Origin: Oscillospiraceae bacterium
GTDB lineage: Bacteria > Bacillota > Clostridia > Oscillospirales > Ruminococcaceae
Direction: 5' to 3'
DNA length: 64,000 bases
Assembly (NCBI GenBank): GCA_021201135.1
Contig: JAJQGT010000009.1
Location: 112,715-176,714, forward strand
Part shown: piece by piece, positions 32,079-41,173 of the stretch
Position numbering within the stretch: the first letter of the stretch is position 1
Layout of the letters: the number at the start of each line of letters is the position of its first letter
The notes under the pieces: generated by a model
Told to the model about the DNA's origin: nothing
Database searches by the model: none
What the model saw: only the letters and a program-made list of their open reading frames with translations
Position numbers and translations under genes: made by a program

Positions 32079-32528
32079 ATGAGTAGCAATTCTACATATA
32101 CCATCGGGCAGATTTCTGAAATGTTTAACCTGCCGATTTCGACCATCAGATACTACGACAAAGAGGGCTTGTTCCCGAATCTTGAGAGGAAATCCGGCAT
32201 CCGCAAGTTCACGGAAACCGAAATTGAGACCCTTCGGGTCATCGACTGCCTCAAGAAGTCAGGGCTCGAAATCAAGGACATAAAGAGATTTATGGACCTG
32301 TGTTCAAGAGGGAGCGAGACCTTTGCCGAACGAAAAGAGCTCTTCGAGAATCAGAAGCAAGCCGTCGAGGCGGAGATTGACCGCCTGAATGCGACTCTCA
32401 ATATGCTGAACTACAAGTGTTGGTACTATGAATCGGCAATGGCGATAGGCGAAGAGGCAACCAAAGCAACAAAGCCGGAGGACATGCCCGAGAATGTGAG
32501 GCGGGCTTACGAAGGCTCGCACAAGTAA
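32079..32528 (+). CDS. MerR-family transcriptional regulator
   Basis: 149 residues. N-terminal winged helix-turn-helix (YTIGQISEMFNLPISTIRYYDKEGLFP...GIRKFTETEIETL), then a coiled coil (about 95-125) and a short C-terminal region. There are no paired metal-binding Cys as in metal sensors, so the signal is likely an organic or redox cue. It diverges from the cyclophilin-like and decarboxylase-cupin genes and should both activate them and control itself. Subgroup resembles the NmlR/TipA-like small MerR proteins that accompany oxidoreductases. AGAAAGAAG precedes ATG 32079. Confidence 0.9.
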   Translation: MSSNSTYTIGQISEMFNLPISTIRYYDKEGLFPNLERKSGIRKFTETEIETLRVIDCLKKSGLEIKDIKRFMDLCSRGSETFAERKELFENQKQAVEAEIDRLNATLNMLNYKCWYYESAMAIGEEATKATKPEDMPENVRRAYEGSHK

Positions 32529-32543
32529 GTAACCGTCACAACA

Positions 32544-32578
32544 AAAAGCCGCCCACTTGGGACGGCTTTTATTTTTTT
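32544..32578. terminator. Terminator between the MerR gene and sugar-binding lipoprotein 2
   Basis: Stem AAAAGCCG-CCCA / GGGA-CGGCTTTT (32544-32570), then ATTTTTTT. It can act for both convergent genes. Confidence 0.82.
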
Positions 32579-32589
32579 GAAGACTGATA

Positions 32590-34044
32590 TTATCCTTCGT
32601 AATCGTTCAACGAGTACGGGTCATATGCCGCAATCTGATCGTTGAGCTGATTTACATAGTACTCAACCTGCTCGCCATAGGACTCCTTGAGCTGTGCCCA
32701 AGTGGAGGCGTCGGAAGAGGTTGCGAATCTCTCGAGGGTATCAACAACACTATAGAGCTTGTCGCCGTAGCCTTCGCCGTAGGTAGCGATAACGCTCGAA
32801 GCGGTCGAAAGCGCATAGCACTCGTCATACATGTCGAGCATTTCCTGAGTCCAGAGGTAGGTCTCCTCGAGCTGGAGTCTGTCGATGTCGACAACAGTCG
32901 GGTCAAGAACCTTGAATCTCATGCAAGCGGAGAGGAGAGCAACGCCTTCAGGATTGGAAGCACCCTGAATGATGCAGTAGCCGGTCGGGATTGACTCAGT
33001 GTAGTAATTGCCGTCGCCGTCGTCGTCACGAGGAAGCGGAACGAACATGAGCTCGCCGTCCTCCATGTCGCCCCAGACAGGGCTGATGGTGCTGACAGAG
33101 CCGGTGAACATCCATGTGCCGCCGAGATAGAAGAGGCAAAGTCCTTCGTTCATGCCGCCGCCTTCAACGCTGTTTCTGATAGTCCAACCGTTATCCCATA
33201 CAGGATAGAGGCAGTTGTTCTTGGAAAGCTCGTAAAGGAGATTAGCCGCACGCTCGATAGCCGCAGAGTCGATATTCGATACAAAATGCTGTGACTCGGT
33301 GTCGTACTGAACTATGGTCTCGCCGCAGGAGTGCATCAGAGCCAAGCCGTAGTACCAACCGTCGAGAGCATATCTGTTCTCGTCCTCATCGGTGAAATCT
33401 ACGCACATCTCATAGAATACATCCCAAGTCCACTCGTTGTTATAGTAGAGCTCGGCAGGGTCGTCATAGCCGTACTCTTCCATAACTCTTCTGTTATAAG
33501 CGCAGACGTTGTTGAAGGTGTTATCGAAAACGATAACATAAGGTCTGTCCTTGATTGAATAGTAGGTATAAGCATATTCCTTCTCAGCCGCCCAGAGGGG
33601 ATCATCATAGTCTATGTAGTCGTCAACCGGGACGAACATACCCTTGATACAGTTGTTGGGGAAGACTTCATCGTGTCCGGGGTAGAAGTCGGGCGAGTTG
33701 GAAGCAAGGATGAGGTTTGCAAGCTCATCAAATCTTGTTTCCCAAGTGCACTCATACCAGCTGACGGAGCAACCGTACTTCTCCTGGAAGGTCCAGTAAC
33801 CGGAATTGATAATCTCATCGTCTGAATAGTTCTGCATATCATCGTACCAAGCGAACCAAGTGACTGTTGATCCTGCCGCCTCTGCCTCTTCAACATCAGG
33901 GAGCATGATTCCCGCAGCCTTAAGAATTGCCTCAGCGTCCTGGGTAGCGAAGGTAAGCTGTACCACTTCTCTTGAGGAACTTCCGCAGCCGACGAGTGCG
34001 ACTATCATGATTCCCGCGAGAAGCATTGCAATAATTTTCTTCAT
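32590..34044 (-). CDS. ABC sugar-importer solute-binding lipoprotein (orphan, paralog 2)
   Basis: 484 residues from ATG 34044 (GGAGGTGC upstream). Lipobox LVGC, then GSSSRE and the same fold as the lipoprotein at 19174-20637: shared blocks include NEWTWDVFYEMCVDF, GASNPEGVALL and DPTVVDID. The two differ in the middle region that would line the ligand pocket. No permease genes adjoin. It has its own promoter (34162-34190) and a hairpin in the leader. Probably binds a plant-derived oligosaccharide for import with shared transport parts. Confidence 0.82.
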   Translation of the reverse strand: MKKIIAMLLAGIMIVALVGCGSSSREVVQLTFATQDAEAILKAAGIMLPDVEEAEAAGSTVTWFAWYDDMQNYSDDEIINSGYWTFQEKYGCSVSWYECTWETRFDELANLILASNSPDFYPGHDEVFPNNCIKGMFVPVDDYIDYDDPLWAAEKEYAYTYYSIKDRPYVIVFDNTFNNVCAYNRRVMEEYGYDDPAELYYNNEWTWDVFYEMCVDFTDEDENRYALDGWYYGLALMHSCGETIVQYDTESQHFVSNIDSAAIERAANLLYELSKNNCLYPVWDNGWTIRNSVEGGGMNEGLCLFYLGGTWMFTGSVSTISPVWGDMEDGELMFVPLPRDDDGDGNYYTESIPTGYCIIQGASNPEGVALLSACMRFKVLDPTVVDIDRLQLEETYLWTQEMLDMYDECYALSTASSVIATYGEGYGDKLYSVVDTLERFATSSDASTWAQLKESYGEQVEYYVNQLNDQIAAYDPYSLNDYEG

Positions 34045-34161
34045 TAAAGCACCTCCGAATAAATTTTGCATATGTGTTTCCCGAAAATTATCCCCGAAAC
34101 GCACAGATTTCATGCAACCATTTTCAACGGTATTGAAAAATGAGCATTCCGAGATAGATTG

Positions 34162-34190
34162 ATTATACACCTTTTCACATTAGATTTCAA
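34162..34190 (-). promoter_or_regulatory. Promoter of sugar-binding lipoprotein 2
   Basis: Minus-strand TTGAAA (34190-34185), 17-nt spacer, TATAAT (34167-34162). The long leader (about 110 nt) contains a CATTTTTCAA/TTGAAAATG hairpin. Confidence 0.65.
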
Positions 34191-34240
34191 TCGTCATTTT
34201 GAACAAGAAAAGCTGATGAAAGTTGTACAGGTTGCACAAC

Positions 34241-34278
34241 AATCCGATCAGGAATGACAGTGCATACCTGACCGGATT
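34241..34278 (-). terminator. Stem-loop after trpA (weak terminator)
   Basis: Arms AATCCGATCAGG and CCTGACCGGATT pair with one G-T (34241-34278), but no U-run follows on the minus strand. It may end or protect the trp mRNA. Confidence 0.45.
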
Positions 34279-34318
34279 CTATTTTCGTGAAGAGATGTAT
34301 GGAGAAGATGTTAATATT

Positions 34319-35089
34319 TTATTGTTCCGTTCCTGCCTTCATCTCAGAAACATACTTCTTGAGCTCCTGAGATGCGTTCTCGCCGTTCTTCGCGATAATC
34401 TTGACAATCGCACTTCCGACGATTGCGCCGTCGGCGTAGGAGGTGTACTCCTTAACCTGCCCGGGAGTGCTGATTCCGAAGCCGACGAAAACGGGAATGT
34501 CGGTTGCGGCTTTGGCTTTCTCGACTATCGACTTGACATCGGTCGTTATCTTCTCACGGACGCCGGTGACGCCCATCGAGGAGACGATATACAGAAATCC
34601 CTGCGCCTCGGAAGCTATCTTCGTGATTCTCTCGTCGCTCGTCGGGGCTATCATCGAGATGATGTCGATGTTGTGTGCTTTCGCTTCTTCCGAGAACTCC
34701 GCTTTCTCTTCAAAAGGCACATCCGGGACGATTACGCCGTCGATACCGACTTCTTCGCACTTTCCGAAGAATCTGTCCTTGCCGTAGGTATAGACGGGGT
34801 TGGCATATGTCAGAAGCACAAGCGGCACGTCGGTCTTCTTTCTGACCTTCTCGACGCAGTCGAAGATGCCGTCGGTGGTGGTGCCGACCGAGAGGGCTCG
34901 GATATTCGCTTCCTGAATTACGATTCCTTCGGCAATCGGGTCGGAGAACGGGACGCCTATCTCTATCAAATCCGCTCCCGCTTCCGCCATGTCGAGGATA
35001 TAGTCGTAGGTCTTATCCAAATTCGGGTCGCCGCCGGTGAGGAAGCTGACAAAGCATTTTTTGCCCTTGAGGCTTGCAATTCTACTCAT
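34319..35089 (-). CDS. trpA: Tryptophan synthase alpha chain
   Basis: 256 residues from ATG 35089. Converts indole-3-glycerol phosphate to indole and glyceraldehyde 3-phosphate and passes indole to TrpB. Catalytic Glu is in [11 protein letters not shown] and Asp in [18 protein letters not shown] and [11 protein letters not shown] form the phosphate site. Overlaps trpB by 8 nt, so the two are translationally coupled. Last gene of the trp operon. Confidence 0.95.
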   Translation of the reverse strand: MSRIASLKGKKCFVSFLTGGDPNLDKTYDYILDMAEAGADLIEIGVPFSDPIAEGIVIQEANIRALSVGTTTDGIFDCVEKVRKKTDVPLVLLTYANPVYTYGKDRFFGKCEEVGIDGVIVPDVPFEEKAEFSEEAKAHNIDIISMIAPTSDERITKIASEAQGFLYIVSSMGVTGVREKITTDVKSIVEKAKAATDIPVFVGFGISTPGQVKEYTSYADGAIVGSAIVKIIAKNGENASQELKKYVSEMKAGTEQ

Positions 35090-36293
35090 AAATATCAACT
35101 CCTCTGTAGCGTGCGATTGCCGCAACGTCCTTGTCGCCTCTGCCGGAAAGGCAGATGATGATGCTCTCGTCGGGGCTGTAATCTTTGGCGATCTTCATGG
35201 CATAAGCGATGGCATGTGAGCTCTCGATTGCGGGGATGATGCCCTCGGTTCTCGAAAGATACTCGAAAGCGTCGACCGCTTCGTCGTCTGTTATCGGGAC
35301 ATATTCGGCTCTGCCGGTGTCCTTGAGGTTGGCGTGCTCTGGACCGATTCCGGGGTAGTCAAGACCGGCTGAAATGGAATAAACCTCGTCAATCTGACCG
35401 TATTCGTTCTGGCAGAAGTAGGACTTCATGCCGTGGAAGATGCCGAGCTTGCCCTTCGCCATGGTTGCGGCGTGCTTGTCGGTGTCGATTCCCTTTCCTG
35501 CCGCTTCACAGCCGATGAGGCGAACGCCCTCGTCCGGAATGAAGTGATAGAACATGCCCATGGCGTTACTTCCGCCTCCGACACATGCAAGGACTGCCGC
35601 CGGAAGCTTGCCCTCTTTCTCAAGAATCTGGGCTCTTGCCTCGCGGCTGATGACGCTCTGGAAGTCACGGACTATTGTCGGGAACGGGTGCGGACCCATG
35701 ACGCTTCCCAAAACATAGTGGGTGTCGCTGACTCTGTTCGTCCACTCTCTCATAGTTTCGTTTACAGCGTCCTTGAGGACTCTTGTGCCGCTCTCGACGG
35801 GGTGAACCTTGGCGCCGAGGAGCTTCATTCTGTAGACGTTCAGAGCCTGTCTTTCGCAGTCGATGGCGCCCATATAGACCTCGCACTCCATATCCATAAG
35901 TGCGGCGACGGTGGCGGTTGCAACTCCGTGCTGACCGGCTCCCGTCTCGGCGATGACGCGGGTCTTGCCCATCTTCTTGGCAAGAAGAACCTGACCGAGA
36001 ACGTTATTGATTTTGTGCGCACCGGTGTGGTTTAAATCCTCGCGCTTGAGATAAATCTTTGCGCCACCGAGATCTTTCGTCATCTTCTCGGCATAGTAAA
36101 GAAGCGACGGACGCCCTGCGTATTCACGCATGAGACGGTCGAGTTCAGCGTTGAACTCGGGGTCGTTTTTATAGTGGTTATAAGCCTCTTCAAGCTCGTT
36201 TACGGCGTTCATCAGCGTTTCGGGGACGTACTGTCCGCCGTGGATGCCGAATCTGCCCTTGCTGTTGGGGTTAGTGCTTGCACTGTTGCTCAT
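35082..36293 (-). CDS. trpB: Tryptophan synthase beta chain
   Basis: 403 residues. PLP-dependent enzyme joining indole and serine to give tryptophan. PLP Lys is in [14 protein letters not shown], the phosphate cup in [11 protein letters not shown], and the catalytic Glu is in AETGAGQHG. It is the TrpB1 type, as expected in a complete operon. Overlaps trpF by 23 nt at its start; the RBS AGGAG lies inside trpF. Confidence 0.96.
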   Translation of the reverse strand: MSNSASTNPNSKGRFGIHGGQYVPETLMNAVNELEEAYNHYKNDPEFNAELDRLMREYAGRPSLLYYAEKMTKDLGGAKIYLKREDLNHTGAHKINNVLGQVLLAKKMGKTRVIAETGAGQHGVATATVAALMDMECEVYMGAIDCERQALNVYRMKLLGAKVHPVESGTRVLKDAVNETMREWTNRVSDTHYVLGSVMGPHPFPTIVRDFQSVISREARAQILEKEGKLPAAVLACVGGGSNAMGMFYHFIPDEGVRLIGCEAAGKGIDTDKHAATMAKGKLGIFHGMKSYFCQNEYGQIDEVYSISAGLDYPGIGPEHANLKDTGRAEYVPITDDEAVDAFEYLSRTEGIIPAIESSHAIAYAMKIAKDYSPDESIIICLSGRGDKDVAAIARYRGVDIYE

Positions 36294-36906
36294 AATTTCT
36301 CACTCTCCTGACTGTTTCTTGAATCTTATTTTTATCTTTGAAGCCGTCCGTCTCGACACCGCTTGAGATGTCGAGTGCGAAGGCGTTCTTTTCGGCTGCG
36401 ATTTTCAGCGCTTCGTCGAGGTTATCAAGGTTGATTCCGCCCGCTAAGAAGAACGGCTTTTCTATATCCGACAGGACATTCCAGTCGAAGCTCTCGCCGG
36501 TGCCGCCGTATTCGCCCGTTATCTTCGTATCGAAGAGATAATAATCAGCATCGTAGGGCTTGATGTCTTCCCGAGAAGCGATTCTCTGCGCCTTGATTAT
36601 CGGCAGGTCGCAGACGGCTCTGAGCTTTTCGATATAGCTATTATCTTCGTCGCCGTGGAGCTGGACAAAGTCTATTACACGCTCATCGGCAAGACGACGG
36701 ATGAAGCCGATATCTTCGTTTACGAATACTCCGACTGTCTTAATTTTCGGGTCGAGGGCTTTGCGAAGCATCTTTGCTGTGTCGAAGTCTATCTTGCGCT
36801 TAGCTCCCGCAAAGACGAAGCCGGCGAAGTCGGGCTGAAACTCGTTTAAGAACTCGGCGTCCTCGCGCCTTTTTAATCCGCAGATTTTAAGCTTAACCGG
36901 CATCAT
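36271..36906 (-). CDS. trpF: Phosphoribosylanthranilate isomerase
   Basis: 211 residues. Isomerises phosphoribosylanthranilate to the carboxyphenylamino-deoxyribulose phosphate. TIM barrel with catalytic Cys in KICGLKR near the N-terminus and Asp in YYLFDTK, and phosphate-binding LAGGI and LDISSGVE. Starts ATGATG overlapping the trpC stop, with GAGAGG upstream; either ATG may be used. Confidence 0.94.
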   Translation of the reverse strand: MMPVKLKICGLKRREDAEFLNEFQPDFAGFVFAGAKRKIDFDTAKMLRKALDPKIKTVGVFVNEDIGFIRRLADERVIDFVQLHGDEDNSYIEKLRAVCDLPIIKAQRIASREDIKPYDADYYLFDTKITGEYGGTGESFDWNVLSDIEKPFFLAGGINLDNLDEALKIAAEKNAFALDISSGVETDGFKDKNKIQETVRRVRNYEQQCKH

Positions 36907-37676
36907 AAACCTCTCAGTTCACGGAGCATTGCCGCCTTGTCGGGGCTTCGCATGAAGGTCTCGCCGATGAGGACGGCATTCACATTCTCGTCTTCAAGCT
37001 TCTTCACATCGTCACGGGTTTTGATTCCGCTTTCCGAAATGAAGATTATATCGGAAGGCACGAGCTTGCGGAGCCTTGCCGAATTCGTGATGTCGACGGT
37101 GAAATCCTTGAGATTTCGGTTGTTCACTCCGACAATTCTTGCCCCTGCGGAAAGTGCGGATTTGACTTCGTTCTCATCGTGAGCTTCAACTATGCAGGAC
37201 AGTCCGAGCTTGTCGGCGACGGCGATATATCTCTTGAGCGTTTCCGTATCAAGAAGCGCGCATATCAGAAGCACCGCATCGGCTCCGATGGTCAGAGCTT
37301 CGTAAATCTGGTACTCGTCGACGGTGAAGTCCTTCCGAAGAATCGGGATTGAAACCTCTTTGCGGATTTCGCTGAGATACCGGTTGCTTCCCATAAAGTA
37401 CTCCGGCTCGGTGAGAACGCTGATGGCATCCGCACCGGCTTTTTCGTAATCTCGGGCGATATCGAGGTACGGGAAGTCGGGGGCTATCAGCCCTTTTGAG
37501 GGCGAAGCCCGCTTGACCTCGCAGATAAACGATATCCCGGGCTCACGAAGCTTCTCTTCGAGATAGAAGGGCTTCTCTTTCTTTATAGAAAGCGCCTGCT
37601 CGACCACTTCCGGGGCTTCAAGCTTGCTTTTTTCAACCCGCTTTCTTGTACTGCGGGCAAGTTCGTCCAAAATCAT
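36903..37676 (-). CDS. trpC: Indole-3-glycerol phosphate synthase
   Basis: 257 residues. Closes the indole ring from the trpF product. Key motifs: CEVKRASPSKG (catalytic Lys), VLTEPEYFMGS, LRKDFTVDEYQIYEA (catalytic Lys and Asp), VGVNNRNLKDF and ISESGIKT. Separate from trpF, unlike the E. coli fusion. Starts 2 nt after trpD. Confidence 0.95.
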   Translation of the reverse strand: MILDELARSTRKRVEKSKLEAPEVVEQALSIKKEKPFYLEEKLREPGISFICEVKRASPSKGLIAPDFPYLDIARDYEKAGADAISVLTEPEYFMGSNRYLSEIRKEVSIPILRKDFTVDEYQIYEALTIGADAVLLICALLDTETLKRYIAVADKLGLSCIVEAHDENEVKSALSAGARIVGVNNRNLKDFTVDITNSARLRKLVPSDIIFISESGIKTRDDVKKLEDENVNAVLIGETFMRSPDKAAMLRELRGL

Positions 37677-37678
37677 CT

Positions 37679-38701
37679 TTATTCCTCGTTCGAAAGCTTG
37701 ACGAACTCCTCAAGCTTGGCATAAGCCTTGCCGGAGTCGATTAAATCTCCCGCCAGTGCTACGCAATCTTTAAGAGTTCCATTTGCGCCGCCGATATAAA
37801 GACCGAGAGCACTGTTGAGGAGCACAGCATCGCGCTTCGGTCCCCTCTCCTCGCCCTTGAGGATTCGTCTCGCTGTCTCGGCATTTTCCTCGGGGGTGCC
37901 GCCGCGGAGTGCGCCCGGCTCAGCTCTTGTAAGACCGACCTGCTCGGGGCTCAAGAAGAAGCTTACTGCTCTGCCGTTGTTGATTTCGCTGATGGTGGTG
38001 GTGTCGCAGATGGTGGCTTCGTCGAGTCCGTCGTGACCGTGAACAACCATAGCACGCTTAATGCCAAGCTTTATGAGAACCTCAGAAAGCGGAGTTACGA
38101 GCTTTTCGTCATATACTCCGAGTACCTGCAATTTAGCCTTTGCGGGGTTTGCAAGAGGACCGAGGACGTTGAAGATATTTCTTATGCCGATTTCGCGTCT
38201 TACGGGGGCGGCGTATTTCATGGCTGAATGATAGGTCTGTGCGAACATGAAGCACATGCCCATTTTGTTGAGGAGTTCGAGGTTCTTTTCTGGGGTCAGG
38301 TTGACATTGACGCCGAGGCGCTCGAGGCAGTCGACGCTTCCGCACTTTGAGGACATGCTTCTGTTGCCGTGCTTGCCGATTTTGACCCCTCCGGCTCCGA
38401 TAACGAAGGCTGAAATGGTCGAGACGTTGATGGTATAAGCGGCATCTCCGCCGGTGCCGACGATGTCAAGGACGTCCATGTCGCCGGTGTCCATCGGAAG
38501 GCTCTTCTCTCTCAGAACCGTTGCGCAGGCAGTTATTTCGTCGATGGTCTCGCCCTTCATTCTGAGTGCCGCCAGAAACGCGCCCATCTGTGCGTTGGTG
38601 GTTTTGCCCTCCATGATGTCGCCGAAGACGGCTTTCATCTCGTCAAAGGTCAAGTCTTCTCTTTCTACGACCTTGCCTATCATTTCTTGAATTCTTTCCA
38701 T
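37679..38701 (-). CDS. trpD: Anthranilate phosphoribosyltransferase
   Basis: 340 residues. Transfers phosphoribose from PRPP to anthranilate. PRPP-binding GTGGDAAYTINVST and the KHGNRSMSSKCGSVDCLE segment are diagnostic. Not fused to trpG. ATG 38701 is 1 nt from the trpG stop. Confidence 0.95.
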   Translation of the reverse strand: MERIQEMIGKVVEREDLTFDEMKAVFGDIMEGKTTNAQMGAFLAALRMKGETIDEITACATVLREKSLPMDTGDMDVLDIVGTGGDAAYTINVSTISAFVIGAGGVKIGKHGNRSMSSKCGSVDCLERLGVNVNLTPEKNLELLNKMGMCFMFAQTYHSAMKYAAPVRREIGIRNIFNVLGPLANPAKAKLQVLGVYDEKLVTPLSEVLIKLGIKRAMVVHGHDGLDEATICDTTTISEINNGRAVSFFLSPEQVGLTRAEPGALRGGTPEENAETARRILKGEERGPKRDAVLLNSALGLYIGGANGTLKDCVALAGDLIDSGKAYAKLEEFVKLSNEE

Positions 38702-38702
38702 G

Positions 38703-39278
38703 TCAATGTACCTCCGTTTTAATAAAGTTTTCTATTATTTCTTTGCCCATCGGGGTCATGATTGACTCGGGATGGAATTGAATACCGAATGTCGGAGCGT
38801 CTCTATGCTCCACCGCCATTACCGTGCCGTCGTCCGATTCAGCTATGATTCGGAGAGTGTCAGGGATGGTATATTTGTCCGCCGCAAGGGAATGGTATCT
38901 CGCCGCCCGGATTATCGGGGGAAGACCCCGGAAAATCTCGCTTCCGCTTGCGATGTGGATGTCGCTCTGCTTGCCGTGCATGAGGGTCGGGGCGTAGGTG
39001 ACGGTTGCGCCGTATACCTCGCAGATTGCCTGATGCCCGAGGCATACGCCCAGGATAGGATATTTGCCGTTAAGCTCCCTTATTACTTCCTCGCAGACTC
39101 CCGCATCTTTCGGCTTGCCGGGTCCGGGAGAGATTACGATTCGGTCCGGGTTGAGCTTCTCGATTTCCGGGACGGTGATGGCGTCGTTTCTCACGACTTT
39201 TATGTCCGGGTCGTACTGACCGATAAGCTGAACAAGATTATAGGTGAAGCTGTCGTAGTTGTCTATAAGAAGTACCAT
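38703..39278 (-). CDS. trpG: Anthranilate synthase glutamine amidotransferase component
   Basis: 191 residues from ATG 39278 (GGAGGCGG upstream), the start at which MVLLIDNYDSFTYNL begins. Class I amidotransferase: oxyanion SPGPGKP, nucleophile Cys in GVCLGHQAI, and His/Glu in GIQFHPES. Supplies ammonia to TrpE; may also serve PabA in folate synthesis, as no second copy is in view. Confidence 0.95.
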   Translation of the reverse strand: MVLLIDNYDSFTYNLVQLIGQYDPDIKVVRNDAITVPEIEKLNPDRIVISPGPGKPKDAGVCEEVIRELNGKYPILGVCLGHQAICEVYGATVTYAPTLMHGKQSDIHIASGSEIFRGLPPIIRAARYHSLAADKYTIPDTLRIIAESDDGTVMAVEHRDAPTFGIQFHPESIMTPMGKEIIENFIKTEVH

Positions 39279-39289
39279 TAAACCGCCTC

Positions 39290-40753
39290 CTATCTTACTT
39301 CGGAAGTGCGCTTGATTGCTTCCGCCATAGCGGTTGCCTTGTTGATGCACTCCTGATACTCGCTCTCGGGGACGCTGTCATAGACGATTCCCGCTCCCGC
39401 CTGAACGTAGACCTTGCCGTTTTTCTTTGATGCCATGCGAATGGCAATACACATATCCATATTTCCCTTGAAGTCGATATACCCGACCGCTCCGCCGTAG
39501 ACTCCGCGGTTCACTCCCTCTAGCTCTGAGATTATCTCGCAAGCCCGATATTTCGGCGCTCCCGAAAGGGTTCCCGCCGGAAGAACCGCCGACAATGCGT
39601 CGAACTGATCTAAGCCTTCTCTGAGCCTTCCGCGAACTGTCGAAGCGATATGGATTACATGCGAATACTTTAGAATCTCTTTATAGCCTTCAACATGAAC
39701 TGTGCCGTACTCGCTGACCTTGCCGATGTCGTTTCTTCCGAGGTCGACGAGCATGTTGTGCTCGCTGAGTTCTTTCTCGTCAGACAAGAGACCCGAAATC
39801 AGCTCGTTGTCTTCGGCTTCCGTCTTGCCGCGCTTTCTTGTTCCCGCAATCGGGAAGGTGGAAACCACTCCGTTCGATATTGAGACTATCGTCTCGGGCG
39901 AAGCTCCCGCAATTTCGCAGTCGTCATATTTCATATAGAACATGTAGGGCGAGGGGTTGATTGTTCTGAGAACCCGGTAGGTGTTGAGGAGGCTTCCTTC
40001 AAACTCGGCTTCGAGGCGGTTCGAGATGACAGCCTGGAAGATGTCGCCCTCACGGATATACTCTTTGGTCTTTCTGACCATATCGCAATACTCATCTTTT
40101 GAGAAGAGCGGCTTGAACTCGCCCTTGATTCCGGCGTACTCTTCGGAATAGGAGTACTCTTTTGTCAGGAGTGAGCAGAGCTGTTCCAATTCCACTACTC
40201 CCCTGTTGTAGTTTTCCTCGAAGTTGTCGGTCTTGATGTTGTTGATGACGATTATCTTCTGCCGGAGTCTGTCGAAGCAGATTACTTTATCAAAGAGTAA
40301 GAGATCGAAATCGTAGAAATTGCCGTCGTCTCTGAGATTAAGATTCAGTGTCGGCTCGGCGTATCTTATATAATTATATGAGAAATATCCGACGAAGCCG
40401 CCCGTGAATGGCGGAAGCCCCTCGACCTTCGGGCTCTTGTACTGGGCTAAGATATCCCGAAGTACCGAGTTGGGGTCGTTCGTCTTCTGCTTTATCGTCA
40501 CGTTCGAGATAATCTCGATGTCCTCACCTTTGCCTCTTACTTCCAAGGCAGGGTCGAAGCCGAGGTAGGAATATCTTCCCCACTTGTCGCCGCCCTCGAC
40601 GCTCTCAAGAAGATAATATTTAACGCTCATTTTCTTCAGGATTTTCAGCGTCTGAATCGGTGTCCGAAGGTCGGAATAAATCTCCTCAGACAGCGGAACA
40701 ACGCTCATTCCCTCGGCAAGCTTTTTCGCATTTTCATAATTGGGATTGGTCAC
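39290..40753 (-). CDS. trpE: Anthranilate synthase component I
   Basis: 487 residues from GTG 40753, 7 nt after AGGAG and 24 nt beyond the T-box terminator; a longer in-frame start would lie in the terminator and is rejected. Converts chorismate to anthranilate with TrpG. The LLESVEGGDKWGRYSYLG motif is the tryptophan feedback site. Chorismate-binding core: GDIFQAVISNR, PSPYMFYM, ELSEHNMLVDLGRNDIG and AGTLSGAPKYRA. First gene of the operon. Confidence 0.95.
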   Translation of the reverse strand: MTNPNYENAKKLAEGMSVVPLSEEIYSDLRTPIQTLKILKKMSVKYYLLESVEGGDKWGRYSYLGFDPALEVRGKGEDIEIISNVTIKQKTNDPNSVLRDILAQYKSPKVEGLPPFTGGFVGYFSYNYIRYAEPTLNLNLRDDGNFYDFDLLLFDKVICFDRLRQKIIVINNIKTDNFEENYNRGVVELEQLCSLLTKEYSYSEEYAGIKGEFKPLFSKDEYCDMVRKTKEYIREGDIFQAVISNRLEAEFEGSLLNTYRVLRTINPSPYMFYMKYDDCEIAGASPETIVSISNGVVSTFPIAGTRKRGKTEAEDNELISGLLSDEKELSEHNMLVDLGRNDIGKVSEYGTVHVEGYKEILKYSHVIHIASTVRGRLREGLDQFDALSAVLPAGTLSGAPKYRACEIISELEGVNRGVYGGAVGYIDFKGNMDMCIAIRMASKKNGKVYVQAGAGIVYDSVPESEYQECINKATAMAEAIKRTSEVR

Positions 40754-40777
40754 AAAATCACTCCTATAAAACAAAAT

Positions 40778-41115
40778 CGTCCTCAGTCTGTTTTTAAGAC
40801 CAAGGACGAGAAATTTCTATTCCCGCGGTACCACCTTGATTTGCAGTTTTCATGGAAAACTGCACGCCTCTACGGAGTACAAACATACCCCTTGCGATTC
40901 ACGCACGCATAACGTCATGGAATACTCAGACTCTTCCAAGCCCTTTGACCATGCCCTCGGCGGTCCATTTGACAAGCTGCAATTCTACGAGGCTCCCAGC
41001 CCTTTGGAAACCGTTAGGGTTCCAAATTGTCCCCGCTCTCTGTCAGCGCACACGCTTCCCTTTGGGGAAGCCTCTTGCCTTTATCTCCGCTTCATCGGTT
41101 TAAAGTGATTATCTA
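40778..41115 (-). promoter_or_regulatory. Tryptophan T-box leader with terminator/antiterminator
   Basis: The minus-strand leader carries the universal T-box GGTGGTACCGCGGGA (40835-40821), which binds the uncharged tRNA CCA end, and a stem I region with a candidate UGG (Trp) specifier at 41024-41022 (GGGGACAATTTGGAACC). The terminator is CGTCCTTGGTC/GACTGAGGACG (40808-40778), followed by ATTTTGTTTT. Uncharged tRNA-Trp should stabilise the antiterminator and turn on trpE-trpA. The leader is about 340 nt long. Confidence 0.92.
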
Positions 41116-41121
41116 CAGATT

Positions 41122-41150
41122 ATTATACGCTACAGCGACGGATTTGTCAA
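41122..41150 (-). promoter_or_regulatory. Promoter of the trp operon
   Basis: Minus-strand TTGACA (41150-41145), 17-nt spacer, TATAAT (41127-41122): full consensus ahead of the T-box leader. Confidence 0.85.
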
Positions 41151-41173
41151 GCACTTTTTTGAAATTCAAAAAA

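Noticed and set aside
40775-41110. Small plus-strand frames over the trp leader
   Set aside because: This stretch is the T-box leader on the minus strand; the frames have no RBS and overlap its stems.
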